Assembly (NCBI RefSeq): GCF_051433165.1
Contig: NZ_JBHMFS010000002.1
Coordinates: 186,001-250,000 of the forward strand
Direction of reading: 5' to 3'
DNA from: Falsiroseomonas sp051433165
GTDB lineage: Bacteria; Pseudomonadota; Alphaproteobacteria; Acetobacterales; Acetobacteraceae
DNA length: 64,000 bases
Notes under the pieces: model-generated
Seen by the model: only the letters and a program-made list of their open reading frames with translations
Told to the model about the DNA's origin: nothing
Database searches by the model: none
In this document: one piece after another, positions 43,171-52,428 of the stretch
How positions within the stretch are numbered: position 1 is the first letter of the stretch
How the letters are laid out: every line of letters begins with the position of its first letter
Program-made: the position numbers and the translations under genes

Positions 43171-43593
43171 TCACCTGGCCGCGAGGGCAGCCACCGCCAG
43201 GCATCCCGCCGCGCCCACCGAAAGCACCCACCGCAACCGCAGGTAGCCCACCGGCACCAGGCCGGCCCGTGCCGCCAGCGACTCCGCGGCCGCCGTCACC
43301 AGCATGGCGGCCGCCAGCAGTGCCAGGCCCGGCCGCAGCGGCAGAAGCAGCGCCACCCAGCCGACGAGCTGCGGCACCACGCCCAGCAGGAAACGGCCGG
43401 GGCCGGGCGCCGGTGCGGCGAGCGCCAGGCCCCAATGCACCGCGCCGAGGAAGGCCAGGATGGTGGCGCCATAGGCGGCCAGCGCCCACCCACCCCAGGG
43501 CAGCCCGGCCAGGCCGGCGCCCGCCAGGCCGAGAAAGGGCAACAGCCCGGCCAGGCCGAGCCAGAAGGCGGGAATGGGAAGCCCGGGAATCAT
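43171..43593 (-). CDS. DUF3429 membrane protein
   Basis: This is a 140-residue protein of five hydrophobic segments with the family pattern GAVHWG in helix 3. It matches DUF3429 (TMEM69-like). ATG 43593 is chosen because GGAGG lies 9 bases upstream; ATGs at 43602 and 43611 are alternatives. It is divergent from the CorC/HlyC-type gene. The function is unknown. Confidence 0.82.
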   Translation of the reverse strand: MIPGLPIPAFWLGLAGLLPFLGLAGAGLAGLPWGGWALAAYGATILAFLGAVHWGLALAAPAPGPGRFLLGVVPQLVGWVALLLPLRPGLALLAAAMLVTAAAESLAARAGLVPVGYLRLRWVLSVGAAGCLAVAALAAR

Positions 43594-43625
43594 CTGCTGC
43601 ATCCTCCGCATCTCGGCGCGTTTGG

Positions 43626-43661
43626 CCCCAGGGGAAGCCCCAGGGGACGTCCCAGGGGAAG
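43626..43661. repeat. 12-bp tandem repeat, three copies
   Basis: Units CCCCAGGGGAAG, CCCCAGGGGACG and TCCCAGGGGAAG are adjacent. They lie in the divergent region between the DUF3429 and CorC/HlyC genes. Each contains the palindrome CCCCaGGGG. Confidence 0.85.
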
Positions 43662-43731
43662 CCCCGCAGGTTTCATCCCGGCGCACCGGGCGCTAAAGCC
43701 CAGGCCGAACCGCCTTGAGGCACCGCGCAAC

Positions 43732-45033
43732 ATGGCCACCAGTCTCGAAATCCTGCTGATCCTGCTGCTGGTGGTGGTGAATGGCGTCTTCGCGATGAGC
43801 GAGCTTGCCATCGTCTCCTCGCGCCGCACCCGCCTCGCCGCCCTGCTGCGCCGTGGCCATCCGGGGGCTGTCGCGGCGCAGGCGCTGGCCGATAACCCGC
43901 AGCAATTCCTGCCCACCGTTCAGGTGGGCATCACCATGGTGGGCATCCTGGCCGGCGCCTTCGGTGGCGCGCGGCTGTCTCAGACCCTGGGCGAGTGGCT
44001 TTCCGGGGTGCCGGCGATCGGCGCGTTGGGGCCGCAGATCGCCTTCGCCCTGGTGGTGGTGGCCATCACCTATCTTAGCCTGATCCTGGGCGAACTGGTG
44101 CCGAAGCAGATCGCGCTGCGCAACCCGGAGCGGGTGGCGGTTGTGGTCTCCCGCCCCCTGGCCTGGCTGGCGCGGGCGACGGCGCCGGTCATCTGGCTGC
44201 TCTCCACCTCCTCCGCCTTCGTACTGCGGCTGTTCGGCAAGCATGACGTCAGCGCCAACCAGGTGACGGAGGAGGAGGTGAAGGCCGTGGTGGCCGAGGG
44301 TGCCACCTCCGGCGCCATCGAGCGTGAGGAACGCCAGATGATCGAGCGGGTGCTACGCTTGGCGGACAAGCCGGTGCGGGCGCTGATGACGCCACGCAAC
44401 GAGCTGGAATGGCTGGACCGCACCGCCCCGGCCGAGGATGTGGTGGCCCGCCTGCGCGCCTCCTCCGTCACCCGCTTCGTAGTGGCGGATGGGCGGGTGG
44501 ACAATGTGGTGGGGGTGGTCGCGGCGAAGGACCTGCTGGACCAGATACTGGAGGGCGCGCCGATGTCGGTGGCCCGCGCCATGCGCCAGGCCCGCGTGCT
44601 GCCGGACACGCTCTCGGCGCTGGATGCGCTGGAACGGCTGCGCGGCGACCCGATCGGCATGGCGCTGGTGATGGATGAGTATGGCAGCTTCGAGGGGGTG
44701 GTCACCGCCTCCGACCTGCTGGAGGCGATCGTGGGTGAACTCGGCACCCCGCATCATGATTCCAGCCACCCGGCTGTGGTGCGCCACGATGGCAGCCTGC
44801 TGCTGGAGGGGATGATGCCGTCGGACGAGTTGAAAGCCCGCCTGGAATTGCCGGATCTGCCCCAGGAAGGCACCTATCACACGGTGGCCGGCCTGATGCT
44901 GGCGCTGCTGCAGCGCGTGCCGAAGGAGGGGGACCGCATTTCCTGGGCCGGCTGGCGCTTCGAGGTGGTGGATATGGATGGCCGCCGCGTCGACAAGGTG
45001 CTGGCGGCGAAGGAGGAATTGCCGTCGTTTTGA
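43732..45033 (+). CDS. CNNM/CorC-type transporter-associated protein (hemolysin family)
   Basis: This is a 433-residue membrane protein. It has a DUF21/CNNM transmembrane domain (about 1-185, LAIVSSRRTRLAALLRRG), two CBS domains (about 205-330, including MTPRNELEWLD) and a C-terminal CorC_HlyC domain (about 345-430). Such proteins are implicated in magnesium or divalent cation efflux; the hemolysin label is historical. ATG 43732 follows a purine-poor leader, so the start is moderately certain. Confidence 0.88.
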   Translation: MATSLEILLILLLVVVNGVFAMSELAIVSSRRTRLAALLRRGHPGAVAAQALADNPQQFLPTVQVGITMVGILAGAFGGARLSQTLGEWLSGVPAIGALGPQIAFALVVVAITYLSLILGELVPKQIALRNPERVAVVVSRPLAWLARATAPVIWLLSTSSAFVLRLFGKHDVSANQVTEEEVKAVVAEGATSGAIEREERQMIERVLRLADKPVRALMTPRNELEWLDRTAPAEDVVARLRASSVTRFVVADGRVDNVVGVVAAKDLLDQILEGAPMSVARAMRQARVLPDTLSALDALERLRGDPIGMALVMDEYGSFEGVVTASDLLEAIVGELGTPHHDSSHPAVVRHDGSLLLEGMMPSDELKARLELPDLPQEGTYHTVAGLMLALLQRVPKEGDRISWAGWRFEVVDMDGRRVDKVLAAKEELPSF

Positions 45034-45087
45034 GCCATCAAGTGCCGGGCGCGGCCTCCGGCCGCTTGGCTCGCCGCATTGGCGGCG

Positions 45088-45202
45088 GCGCCCTTTCGGG
45101 CGCTCGCCCGCCTTTGGCGGGCGCAGGGTGCGCGTTACCTTTGCGGGGGGTCTAGCTGCCGCTCAAGCGCCGCCCGCTCGCCCGCCTATTGGCGGGCGCA
45201 GG
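45088..45202. repeat. cluster of GC-rich palindromes
   Basis: GCGCCC-TTTC-GGGCGC (45088-45103) is followed by two copies of a 26/27-bp palindromic element (45102-45127 and 45176-45202). The copies share GCTCGCCCGCC and GGCGGGCGCAGG. They resemble repetitive extragenic palindromes and lie between convergent genes. Confidence 0.8.
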
Positions 45203-45210
45203 TCGCGCCG

Positions 45211-45699
45211 CTACTTCCCGTTGGCATGCGCCTTGGCGATCGGCGCGATGAATTGCGGCTCCGTGTCCCAGGGGAACAGGATCCAGGTGTCCTGGGACAC
45301 TTCGGTGATGAAGGTATCCACGGTCGGGTTGCCGGCGGGCTTGGCATAGACGGTGGCGAAATGCGCCTTGGGCAGCATGGCGCGTACCAGCCGGGCCGTA
45401 GTGCCGGTATCCACCAGATCGTCGATCAGCAGCCAGCCGTCGCCGCCCGACTCCAGCGCCGCGGCGGGGGGCTTCACCACCTGCGGTTCACCACGGTGTT
45501 CCTCGTCATAGGTGACGACGGATACGGTCTCGATCAGCCGGCAGTCGAGTTCGCGGGCAATGATCGCGGCCGGGATCAACCCGCCGCGGGTGATGGCGAC
45601 CATGCCTTTCCACGGGCCACGTTCCACTAGCCGCCAGGCCAGGGCCTTGGCGTCGCGGTGCAACTGGTCCCAGGTCACCGTGTAGTAGCGCGGCGCCAT
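45211..45699 (-). CDS. gpt: xanthine-guanine phosphoribosyltransferase
   Basis: This 162-residue purine salvage enzyme converts xanthine or guanine plus PRPP to the nucleotide. The PRPP loop is LIDDLVDTGTTA, and an N-terminal ITRGGLIPAA and a C-terminal FPWDTEPQF are typical of Gpt. ATG 45699 has an AGGAAAG Shine-Dalgarno; a longer frame adds 16 non-family residues. Confidence 0.88.
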   Translation of the reverse strand: MAPRYYTVTWDQLHRDAKALAWRLVERGPWKGMVAITRGGLIPAAIIARELDCRLIETVSVVTYDEEHRGEPQVVKPPAAALESGGDGWLLIDDLVDTGTTARLVRAMLPKAHFATVYAKPAGNPTVDTFITEVSQDTWILFPWDTEPQFIAPIAKAHANGK

Positions 45700-45726
45700 C
45701 GTCGTCTTTCCTGTGGGCAGAGTTTC

Positions 45727-45808
45727 GTCAGAACAGCTTGCCGCCATTGAGGACCTTGTGGTCCGGCGTCAGAACAGCTTGCCGCCGTCCGGGACCTTCA
45801 GGTCCGGC
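45727..45808. repeat. 41-bp tandem duplication at csaA 3' end
   Basis: Copies at 45727-45767 and 45768-45808 match at 35 of 41 positions. The right copy encodes the last 12 codons and stop of the csaA-like gene. The left copy lies downstream of that stop and still spells a related C-terminus (PDHKVLNGGKLF). Confidence 0.85.
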
Positions 45809-46107
45809 TTCAGCAGCACCACGGCCCCGTTCTCATCCGGTACGCCGAGCACCAGAACCTCGCTGTCGAAGTCTGCGATGCGGCGGGGCGGGAAATTGAC
45901 CACCGCCATCACCTGGCGGCCGATCAGCCGGTCCGTCGTGTAGTGGACGGTGAGCTGGGCGGAGGATTTCTTCACCCCCAGCGCGCCACCGAAATCCACC
46001 CAGAGCTGGATGGAGGGCTTGCGGGCTTCCGGGAAGGGCTGCGCGTCGATGATCGTGCCGACGCGGATATCGACCTTCTCGAAATCGTCGAAGGAGATGG
46101 GGTCCAT
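45769..46107 (-). CDS. csaA: tRNA-binding / CsaA-like protein
   Basis: This is a 112-residue OB-fold protein of the tRNA-binding-domain family. It has VDIRVGTIIDAQPFPEARKP at the start and VVNFPPRRIADFDSEVLVLGV later. It matches CsaA, which has chaperone-like and tRNA-binding activity in other bacteria. ATG 46107 is chosen from family length. The C-terminal coding end is tandemly duplicated. Confidence 0.85.
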   Translation of the reverse strand: MDPISFDDFEKVDIRVGTIIDAQPFPEARKPSIQLWVDFGGALGVKKSSAQLTVHYTTDRLIGRQVMAVVNFPPRRIADFDSEVLVLGVPDENGAVVLLKPDLKVPDGGKLF

Positions 46108-46220
46108 GGCTATCCCTAGCCTGTGTGGTGGAAGGGGGGAAGGGCGCAGGCGCCACCCTTGCACGATCCGGGCGTCCGGCGCATGGGCTTGAAGCGTCCC
46201 TGTCCAAGGAGGTCCCAAGA

Positions 46221-46982
46221 ATGTTGCCCAACACCCCCAGCTTCCGCCTGGATGGGCTGCGCGCCCTGGTCACCGGCGCCAGCAAGGGCATCGGCCGCGC
46301 CGGCGCCGTGGCGCTGGCGGCCGCAGGGGCGGAGGTGGTGCTGGCCGCCCGCAGCCTGGATGAGCTGGAGGAGACGGCGACCGCACTGAGTGAGGCCGGC
46401 CACGCCGCCCGCGCCGCGCAGCTCGATGTGACGGACCGGGTGGCGGTCCGCGCGCTGGTGGAAGCTTCCGGGCCCTTCGACATCCTGCTGAACAATGCCG
46501 GGACCAATATCCGCGAGCCGTTCCTGGAGGTGCCCGACGAATCGGTGGACCGGCTGCTGGACCTGAACATCCGCGCCATGTTCACCGTGGCGCAGGCGGT
46601 GGCGAAGGGCATGGCAGAGCAGGGCAGGGGTGGTGCCATCATCAACCTGTCCTCGGTCAACGGCCATGTCGCCGGCGCCAACCGCACCGTCTACACGGCG
46701 ACCAAGCACGCCATCGAGGGTCTGACCAAGGCGATGGCCTTCGAGCTCGGCCCGAAGGGCATCCGCGTGAACGCGGTGGCGCCGGGCTTCGTCGAGACGC
46801 CGCTGACCCGGGCCTTCCTGGCGGATGAGAAGGTCCGCACCAGCCAGACCCGTCGCATGCCGCTGGGGCGGATCATGACGGTGGAGGACATCATGGGCGC
46901 CATCGTCTTCCTGGCCAGCCCCGCCAGCGCCATGGTCACCGGCACCAGCCTGGTGATCGATGGCGGATTCCTCACGCAGTAG
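46221..46982 (+). CDS. short-chain dehydrogenase/reductase
   Basis: This 253-residue oxidoreductase has TGASKGIG (18-25), NNAG (91-94), the catalytic Ser in INLSSV (144/145) and YTATK (Tyr158, Lys162). The coenzyme choice is not clear from the sequence. A strong AAGGAGGT lies 7 bp before ATG 46221. It is similar to gluconate 5-dehydrogenase-type SDRs, but the substrate is unknown. A gamma-glutamyltransferase follows 87 bp later. Confidence 0.92.
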   Translation: MLPNTPSFRLDGLRALVTGASKGIGRAGAVALAAAGAEVVLAARSLDELEETATALSEAGHAARAAQLDVTDRVAVRALVEASGPFDILLNNAGTNIREPFLEVPDESVDRLLDLNIRAMFTVAQAVAKGMAEQGRGGAIINLSSVNGHVAGANRTVYTATKHAIEGLTKAMAFELGPKGIRVNAVAPGFVETPLTRAFLADEKVRTSQTRRMPLGRIMTVEDIMGAIVFLASPASAMVTGTSLVIDGGFLTQ

Positions 46983-47069
46983 CCGACAAGTCGCAGCGCG
47001 GTCGGCTTGCCGGTCGGGCAGGGCGGCGTCACAACCCGTGTCGACAGTTTGCCAGAAGGTAGTTCCAGC

Positions 47070-48677
47070 ATGAAGCGCGACTTCCACGCCCCCGGCCGCA
47101 GCGCCGTCTATGCCGCCAACGGCATGGCCGCCACCTCCATGCCGCAGGCGACGCTTGCGGCGCTGGATATCCTCCGGGCGGGCGGCAATGCGCTGGATGC
47201 GGCGATCGCGGCGGTTGCCGTGCTGGGCGTGGTGGAGCCGCAATCCACCGGCATCGGCGGTGACTGTTTTTGTCTGTACGCCCCGGCGGGCAAGGGCCAG
47301 GTGATCGCGCTCAACGGCTCCGGCCGTGCACCCATGGGTGCGACGCCGGAGGCACTGCGTGCCGCAGGCCTGACCGCGATGATGCCGACCTCCGCCCATT
47401 CGGTGACCGTGCCAGGCGCGATTTCGGCCTGGGCGCTGTTGAACAAGACGCATGGCCGCAAGGGGCTGGATGAGCTGCTGGCGCCGGCGATCCGCTATGC
47501 GGAGGAGGGCTTCTTCGTCTCCGGCCGCGTGGCCTCGGACTGGGAAAGCTCCGCCGGCAAGCTGGCGAAGCACGCCGGCGCGGCGAAGTATTTCCTGAAG
47601 GATGGCGCCGCGCCGAAGCTCGGCGACAAGTTCAGCAACCCGGCGCTGGGCGCCACCATGCGCGCCATCGGCAAGCATGGCGCCAAGGCCTTCTATGAGG
47701 GCGATATCGCCGCCGACATGGTGGCAACCCTGCGCGCCGCCGGCGGCACCCATACCGAAGCCGATTTCGCCCGCGGCGCCAGCGTCGCCGAATTCGTGGA
47801 CCCGATCAGCCGCGCCTGGCGCGGGATGGAGGTGTTCCAGTGCCCGCCGAACGGCAGCGGCCTGCTGGTGCTGATGATCCTCGGCATGATCGAAAAGCTC
47901 GGCACGGTGGAACAAGGCCCGTTCAGCCCCGAGCGCCTGCACCGCCACATCGAGGCTGCGCGCCTGGCCTACCGGGACCGCGACGCCTTCCTGGCCGACC
48001 CGTCCCAGGTCGAGGTGCCTTTGGCGAAGCTGCTGTCCGAGGGCTACATCACCGACCTGGCCAAGCTGATCACCGACGGCAAGGCGATGGCCGAGCTGCC
48101 GGAGGCCGGTCAGGCCGATTGGCAGAAGCACAAGGATACGGTGTACCTCACCGTGGTGGACAAGGACGGCAACGCCTGTTCCTTCATCAACTCGCTGTTC
48201 GAGGGCTTCGGCTCCGGCATCTTCGCGGAAAAGTCGGGCGTCATGCTGCAGAATCGCGGCTACGGCTTCCGCCTGCAGGAAGGCCACCCGAATTGCATCG
48301 CTCCCGACAAGCGGCCGATGCACACCATCATCCCCGGCATGGTGATGAAGAATGGTGAGGCGATCATGCCCTATGGCGTGATGGGCGGGCATTACCAGCC
48401 GATGGGCCAGACCCTGTTCCTGGCCAACCACTTCGAATACGGCCTGGACGTGCAGGAAGCGCTCGATGCGCCGCGGCTGTTCCCCTACCAGGGCAAGGTG
48501 CAGGTGGAGCGTGGCATTCCGCCCGGCGTGATCGACCGGCTGAACCGCCTCGGCCATGACTGCACGCTGGTCGACAAGCCGCATGGCGGCGGCCAGGCGA
48601 TCCTGATCGACCGGGAGCGCGGCTGTCTGGTCGGCGGCTCCGACCCGCGCAAGGATGGCTGCGCCCTTGGCTACTGA
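47070..48677 (+). CDS. ggt: gamma-glutamyltransferase family protein
   Basis: This 535-residue Ntn-hydrolase of the GGT family processes gamma-glutamyl compounds or related amides after self-cleavage. The nucleophile is Thr357 in KDTVYLTVVDKDGNA, where family members usually have a TTHxS-like run; the Thr is kept and the rest differs. No signal peptide is seen, so it may be cytoplasmic. It starts at ATG 47070. Confidence 0.88.
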   Translation: MKRDFHAPGRSAVYAANGMAATSMPQATLAALDILRAGGNALDAAIAAVAVLGVVEPQSTGIGGDCFCLYAPAGKGQVIALNGSGRAPMGATPEALRAAGLTAMMPTSAHSVTVPGAISAWALLNKTHGRKGLDELLAPAIRYAEEGFFVSGRVASDWESSAGKLAKHAGAAKYFLKDGAAPKLGDKFSNPALGATMRAIGKHGAKAFYEGDIAADMVATLRAAGGTHTEADFARGASVAEFVDPISRAWRGMEVFQCPPNGSGLLVLMILGMIEKLGTVEQGPFSPERLHRHIEAARLAYRDRDAFLADPSQVEVPLAKLLSEGYITDLAKLITDGKAMAELPEAGQADWQKHKDTVYLTVVDKDGNACSFINSLFEGFGSGIFAEKSGVMLQNRGYGFRLQEGHPNCIAPDKRPMHTIIPGMVMKNGEAIMPYGVMGGHYQPMGQTLFLANHFEYGLDVQEALDAPRLFPYQGKVQVERGIPPGVIDRLNRLGHDCTLVDKPHGGGQAILIDRERGCLVGGSDPRKDGCALGY

Positions 48678-48803
48678 GCGCGATGACTTGAGGCGGATCG
48701 CCGAAAAGTCTGAATCGCGCGATCCAGCATAGGCTGGTTCGAGATGCGTGCGCGGAAGCGAACGCATCACGGCCCAGACCGGCCCACAGAAGGACTTCGC
48801 CGC

Positions 48804-50300
48804 ATGACCGAACCCTGCGATCTCACCGCCGTCGAGGCGCGCCGCCTGATCGGCACGAAGAAGCTGTCCCCGGTGGAACTGCTGGAAAGCTGCCTCGGCC
48901 GCATCGCCGCGGTGAACCATGCGGTGAACGCCGTGGTGGCGCTGGATGAGGATCGCGCGCGCAAGGCGGCGAAGCAGGCGGAGGCCGATGTGATGGCCGG
49001 CGCGAAGCTGGGCCCGCTGCACGGCCTGCCGATCGGCATCAAGGATCTGGAGGAGGTGGAGGGGCTGCTCACCACCTGGGGCAGCCCGATCTTCGCCAAC
49101 CATATCCCGACGCGGGACGAAGCGATGGTGACGAACATCCGCCGCGCGGGTGCCATCGTCACGGCCAAGACCAACACGCCGGAATTTGGCGCCGGCGCCA
49201 ATACGCGCAACATTGTCCATGGCGCCACGGGCAACGCCTTCGACCCGACGCGCTCCGCCGCCGGGTCCTCCGGCGGGTCCGCGGTGGCGCTGGCCTGCGG
49301 CATGTTCCCGATCTGCTCGGGCAGCGATACCGGCGGGTCCTTGCGCAATCCGGCCGCGTTCAACGGCATCGTCGGCTACCGGCCCTCGCCGGGCCTGGTG
49401 CCGGCGGAACGGCGCGGGCATGGCTGGTCGGCACTGCCGGTGCTCGGTCCGATGGCACGCACCGCGACGGATGCGGCGCTGCTGCTGTCCGCCATGGCGG
49501 ATGACGATGCGCTGGACCCGCTGGCCTACACCCTTCCGGGCCGCCGGGTGCGCGGCGGCGACCGGGATCTGTTCCCGCCGATGGCGGTGGACCTCGGCAG
49601 CCTGCGCGTGGCGGCGACGCCCGATTTCGGCATTTCGCCGACCGAGCAACACATCCGCCGTGTCTTTGCCAGCCGCGTCGCCGCGCTGACCCCGCTATTC
49701 GGCCGGGTCGAGGAAGCCACCCCCGATTGCCGCGGCACGGATGAGGCCTTCGAGGTGCTGCGCGCGGCCAGCTTCCTCTCGGCCCATGCTGAGAAGGTGC
49801 GGACGCGGCCGCAGGATTGCGGGCCCAACATCATCGCCAATGTCGAGGAAGGGCTGCGCTATTCGCTGGCGGATTATTCCCGCGCGGCCAGCGACCAGAC
49901 CCGTATCTATCGCGGCTGGCAGAGCTTCTTCCAGAACCACGACATCATCATCAGCCCGGCCATCACCATCAGCCCGCGCCCCTGGACGGAGCTGTACCCG
50001 GCCCAGATCGACAACCAGCCGACCCGCACCTACTTTCACTGGCTGTCGCTGGCCTATGCGGTGACGCTTGTGGGCCACCCGGCGATCAGCCTGCCGCTCG
50101 GCGTGGATGAGGCCGGCATGCCCTTCGGCCTGCAGATTGTGGGGCCGCGCGGTGGCGATGCGCTGGTCATGGCCGTCGCGGCCGCGATCGAAGCGGCGGT
50201 GGCGGGCGATGCCAGCCTGGCCCGCCCGGTGCCGAATATCGCGGCGCTGAAGGCGGCACCGCCGATTTCCGGCATGCCGCAGTTCAAGACCTGGGCTTGA
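48804..50300 (+). CDS. amidase (amidase-signature family)
   Basis: This is a 498-residue hydrolase with the Ser-cisSer-Lys triad: Lys80 in IGIKDLEE, Ser155 in AAGSSGGSA and Ser179 in GSDTGGSLR. It cleaves amide bonds; the substrate is unknown. The gene is 127 bp downstream of the GGT, and the pair could act on the same class of amides. It converges on a small lipoprotein gene with 4 bp between stops. Confidence 0.92.
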   Translation: MTEPCDLTAVEARRLIGTKKLSPVELLESCLGRIAAVNHAVNAVVALDEDRARKAAKQAEADVMAGAKLGPLHGLPIGIKDLEEVEGLLTTWGSPIFANHIPTRDEAMVTNIRRAGAIVTAKTNTPEFGAGANTRNIVHGATGNAFDPTRSAAGSSGGSAVALACGMFPICSGSDTGGSLRNPAAFNGIVGYRPSPGLVPAERRGHGWSALPVLGPMARTATDAALLLSAMADDDALDPLAYTLPGRRVRGGDRDLFPPMAVDLGSLRVAATPDFGISPTEQHIRRVFASRVAALTPLFGRVEEATPDCRGTDEAFEVLRAASFLSAHAEKVRTRPQDCGPNIIANVEEGLRYSLADYSRAASDQTRIYRGWQSFFQNHDIIISPAITISPRPWTELYPAQIDNQPTRTYFHWLSLAYAVTLVGHPAISLPLGVDEAGMPFGLQIVGPRGGDALVMAVAAAIEAAVAGDASLARPVPNIAALKAAPPISGMPQFKTWA

Positions 50301-50304
50301 GCCG

Positions 50305-50586
50305 CTACCAGCTGCGATAGCCCCGGTCGTATCCGCGGCTGTAGCCCCGATCGTAACCGCGGTTGTAGCCCCGGCCGTAATACGGCCGGGAATGCCCATA
50401 GGAAGGCTGGCGATAATGGCTGCGCTGGCGATGGCTGTTGTCATTCGCCGAGGCGATGGCCGCCACGCCCAGCGCCGCACCGGCGCCGAGCGCCAGGGAC
50501 GCCGGCACGTTCACCGTGCCGTCAGGGTTCTGGCAGGCGCCCAGCAGCAGGGTGGCGACAAGGGCAAGGGCAGGGACGACGCGCAT
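50305..50586 (-). CDS. small lipoprotein with Tyr-Arg-Gly repeats
   Basis: This is a 93-residue protein with signal peptide and a clean lipobox LLLGAC. It then has a Gly/Ala segment (ALGAGAALGVAAIAS) that could span or associate with the membrane, and a C-terminal repeat NRGYDRGYSRGYDRGYRSW. It resembles the low-complexity protein at 7802. ATG 50586 is chosen because it begins the signal peptide. Confidence 0.78.
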   Translation of the reverse strand: MRVVPALALVATLLLGACQNPDGTVNVPASLALGAGAALGVAAIASANDNSHRQRSHYRQPSYGHSRPYYGRGYNRGYDRGYSRGYDRGYRSW

Positions 50587-50736
50587 GATGTGTTCCTCCG
50601 ACGCCTTGAAAGATGGGGGGAGCCTACGGCACCCCAAGGGCGGGTTTGTGTCCGCGCCGCGGCGGTTGTTGCAGTATGTTTCAGCCCCAGCCGCCGGAGG
50701 CGGGCGTTAGGCTTCAATCGCCGGAAGCTGCGTTGA

Positions 50737-50991
50737 TCAGCCCTTGCCGCCCGAAAAGGCGTTGAAGGTCTGCAGCGTGTAGGTGTCCTTCACCCCCGGC
50801 ACGCTCTGCACCCGTTCCACCACGAACAGCCCGATATCCTGGTCTGTCTCCAGATAGAACTTGCCCAGCAGGTCGTACTGCCCGCTGGTGGAGTGCATCT
50901 CGGAAAGCTCCGGGATGCCGTCCGCCATCTCTCGCGCCACGCGATAGGCTTGGCCCATCTCGCATTTCACCATGACGAAGATGGCTCGCAT
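50737..50991 (-). CDS. stand-alone Lrp/AsnC ligand-binding (RAM) domain protein
   Basis: This 84-residue protein corresponds only to the effector-binding domain of Lrp/AsnC regulators (AIFVMVKCEMGQAYRVAREM through VQSVPGVKDTYT). No DNA-binding domain is present. Such single RAM proteins may bind amino acids or modulate full-length regulators. A longer upstream frame is not homologous. The 281-bp gap to the divergent efflux adaptor shows no operator that I can name. Confidence 0.85.
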   Translation of the reverse strand: MRAIFVMVKCEMGQAYRVAREMADGIPELSEMHSTSGQYDLLGKFYLETDQDIGLFVVERVQSVPGVKDTYTLQTFNAFSGGKG

Positions 50992-51272
50992 ATCCGCTAC
51001 TCCTGCCTCGAAGGCGCGCAGATTGGCGCGGCGGCGGCGCGGCGGGAAGGGGCTGGCGCATCGGGCGGTGCCCTGTCTGCGGGGCATGAAGCTTGCATGG
51101 CGATTGCTGTGGCGCTGGCGTGACCCACCTTGCATAATTCCGGGTCCAAGGTCATCTGCTCGCCCCGCGAGACTTGCCCGATGTCTTGGCCTGCAACTGG
51201 TGACGAACAGTAACGGTGCCTTCCCCGGCGCGTGCCGCCGGGCCAGAACAACGCTGTCAGAACTGGTGTCGA

Positions 51273-52388
51273 ATGCGAACATCCACCCAGCTTGCCGTCA
51301 TGGCCCTCATCATCGGGGTTGGCGCGGCCTGGCACGTCTTCGGTGAACAGGTAGGCCTGCCCCGCCCACTGGCGCTGGTCGGGCTGGAGGCGGCCGCGCC
51401 CACGGCCCAGCAGCGCGGCGGGCCGGGTGGGCCTGTCGGCGTCGCCGTCGCGCCGGTCCGCACCGGGCCGGTGGTGGACCGCACCGAATCGGTTGGCACC
51501 GTCCGCGCCCGCAACGCCGTGGCGATCACCGCCAAGGTGTCCGGCATCGTCACCAATATCCGCTTCGTGGAAGGCCAGATGGTCGCCGCCGGCGACCAGC
51601 TGGTGGACATGGAAGCCGCCGCCCTGCGTGCCGAACTCGACCAGGCCCGCGCCCAGCATGACGATGCCCGCAGCCAGGCGCAGCGCGCCCGGCAGCTGCA
51701 GGCCGGCCAGTCCATCGCCGCGCAGCGGCTGGAAACCCTCGAAGCCCAGGCCCGCCAGGCGGAAGGCCGCGTCCGCGCCACCGCGGCGCGGCTGGAGGAG
51801 TTGCGCATCGCCGCGCCTTTTCCCGGCCGCGTCGGCCTGCGCCAGGTCAGTGTCGGCGCGCTGGTGCAGCCGGGCACGGTGGTGACCACGCTGGACGACA
51901 TCGCCCGCGTGCGGGTGGAATTCTCGGTGCCGGAGGTCTTCCTGGCCCGCGTCCAGCCAGGCAGCCAGGTCACCGCCCGCAGCGCCGCCTTCGGCGACCG
52001 CCGCTTCACCGGCACCGTCGCCGTCGTCGACACGCGCATCGACACCAACACCCGCACGGTCCGCGTCATCAGCGAATTCGACAATGCGGATGAGGCGCTG
52101 AAGCCCGGCCTGTTCATGACGGTGGAGCTGGTGCTCGCCACCCGCGCCAACGCGCTGCTGATCCCGGAGGAAGCGATCGACCCATTGGGCGACCGCAGTT
52201 TCGTCTACGCCATCCGCGACAACCGGGCGAAGCGCCTCGAAATTCGCCTGGGCCAGCGGCTGCGTGGGGAGGTGGAGGTGCTCTCGGGCCTGGACGCGGG
52301 CGATGTCGTGGTGGTGCGCGGCATCCAGCGGCTGCGCAACGACGCGCCGGTGCGCGTGACCGAGACGATGACCCGCCCGACTTCCTGA
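51273..52388 (+). CDS. RND efflux periplasmic adaptor
   Basis: This is a 371-residue membrane-fusion protein. It has an N-terminal anchor (LAVMALIIGVGAAWHVF), lipoyl halves (SVGTVRARNAVAITAKVSG and RLEELRIAAPFPGRVG), an alpha-helical hairpin between them, and beta-barrel and membrane-proximal domains. It links the RND pump to an outer-membrane channel, which is not encoded here. The permease follows 40 bp later. Confidence 0.93.
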   Translation: MRTSTQLAVMALIIGVGAAWHVFGEQVGLPRPLALVGLEAAAPTAQQRGGPGGPVGVAVAPVRTGPVVDRTESVGTVRARNAVAITAKVSGIVTNIRFVEGQMVAAGDQLVDMEAAALRAELDQARAQHDDARSQAQRARQLQAGQSIAAQRLETLEAQARQAEGRVRATAARLEELRIAAPFPGRVGLRQVSVGALVQPGTVVTTLDDIARVRVEFSVPEVFLARVQPGSQVTARSAAFGDRRFTGTVAVVDTRIDTNTRTVRVISEFDNADEALKPGLFMTVELVLATRANALLIPEEAIDPLGDRSFVYAIRDNRAKRLEIRLGQRLRGEVEVLSGLDAGDVVVVRGIQRLRNDAPVRVTETMTRPTS

Positions 52389-52428
52389 CGCCGGCGGCAA
52401 TGAAGATTTAGCCCAGGGAAGCCGCGCG

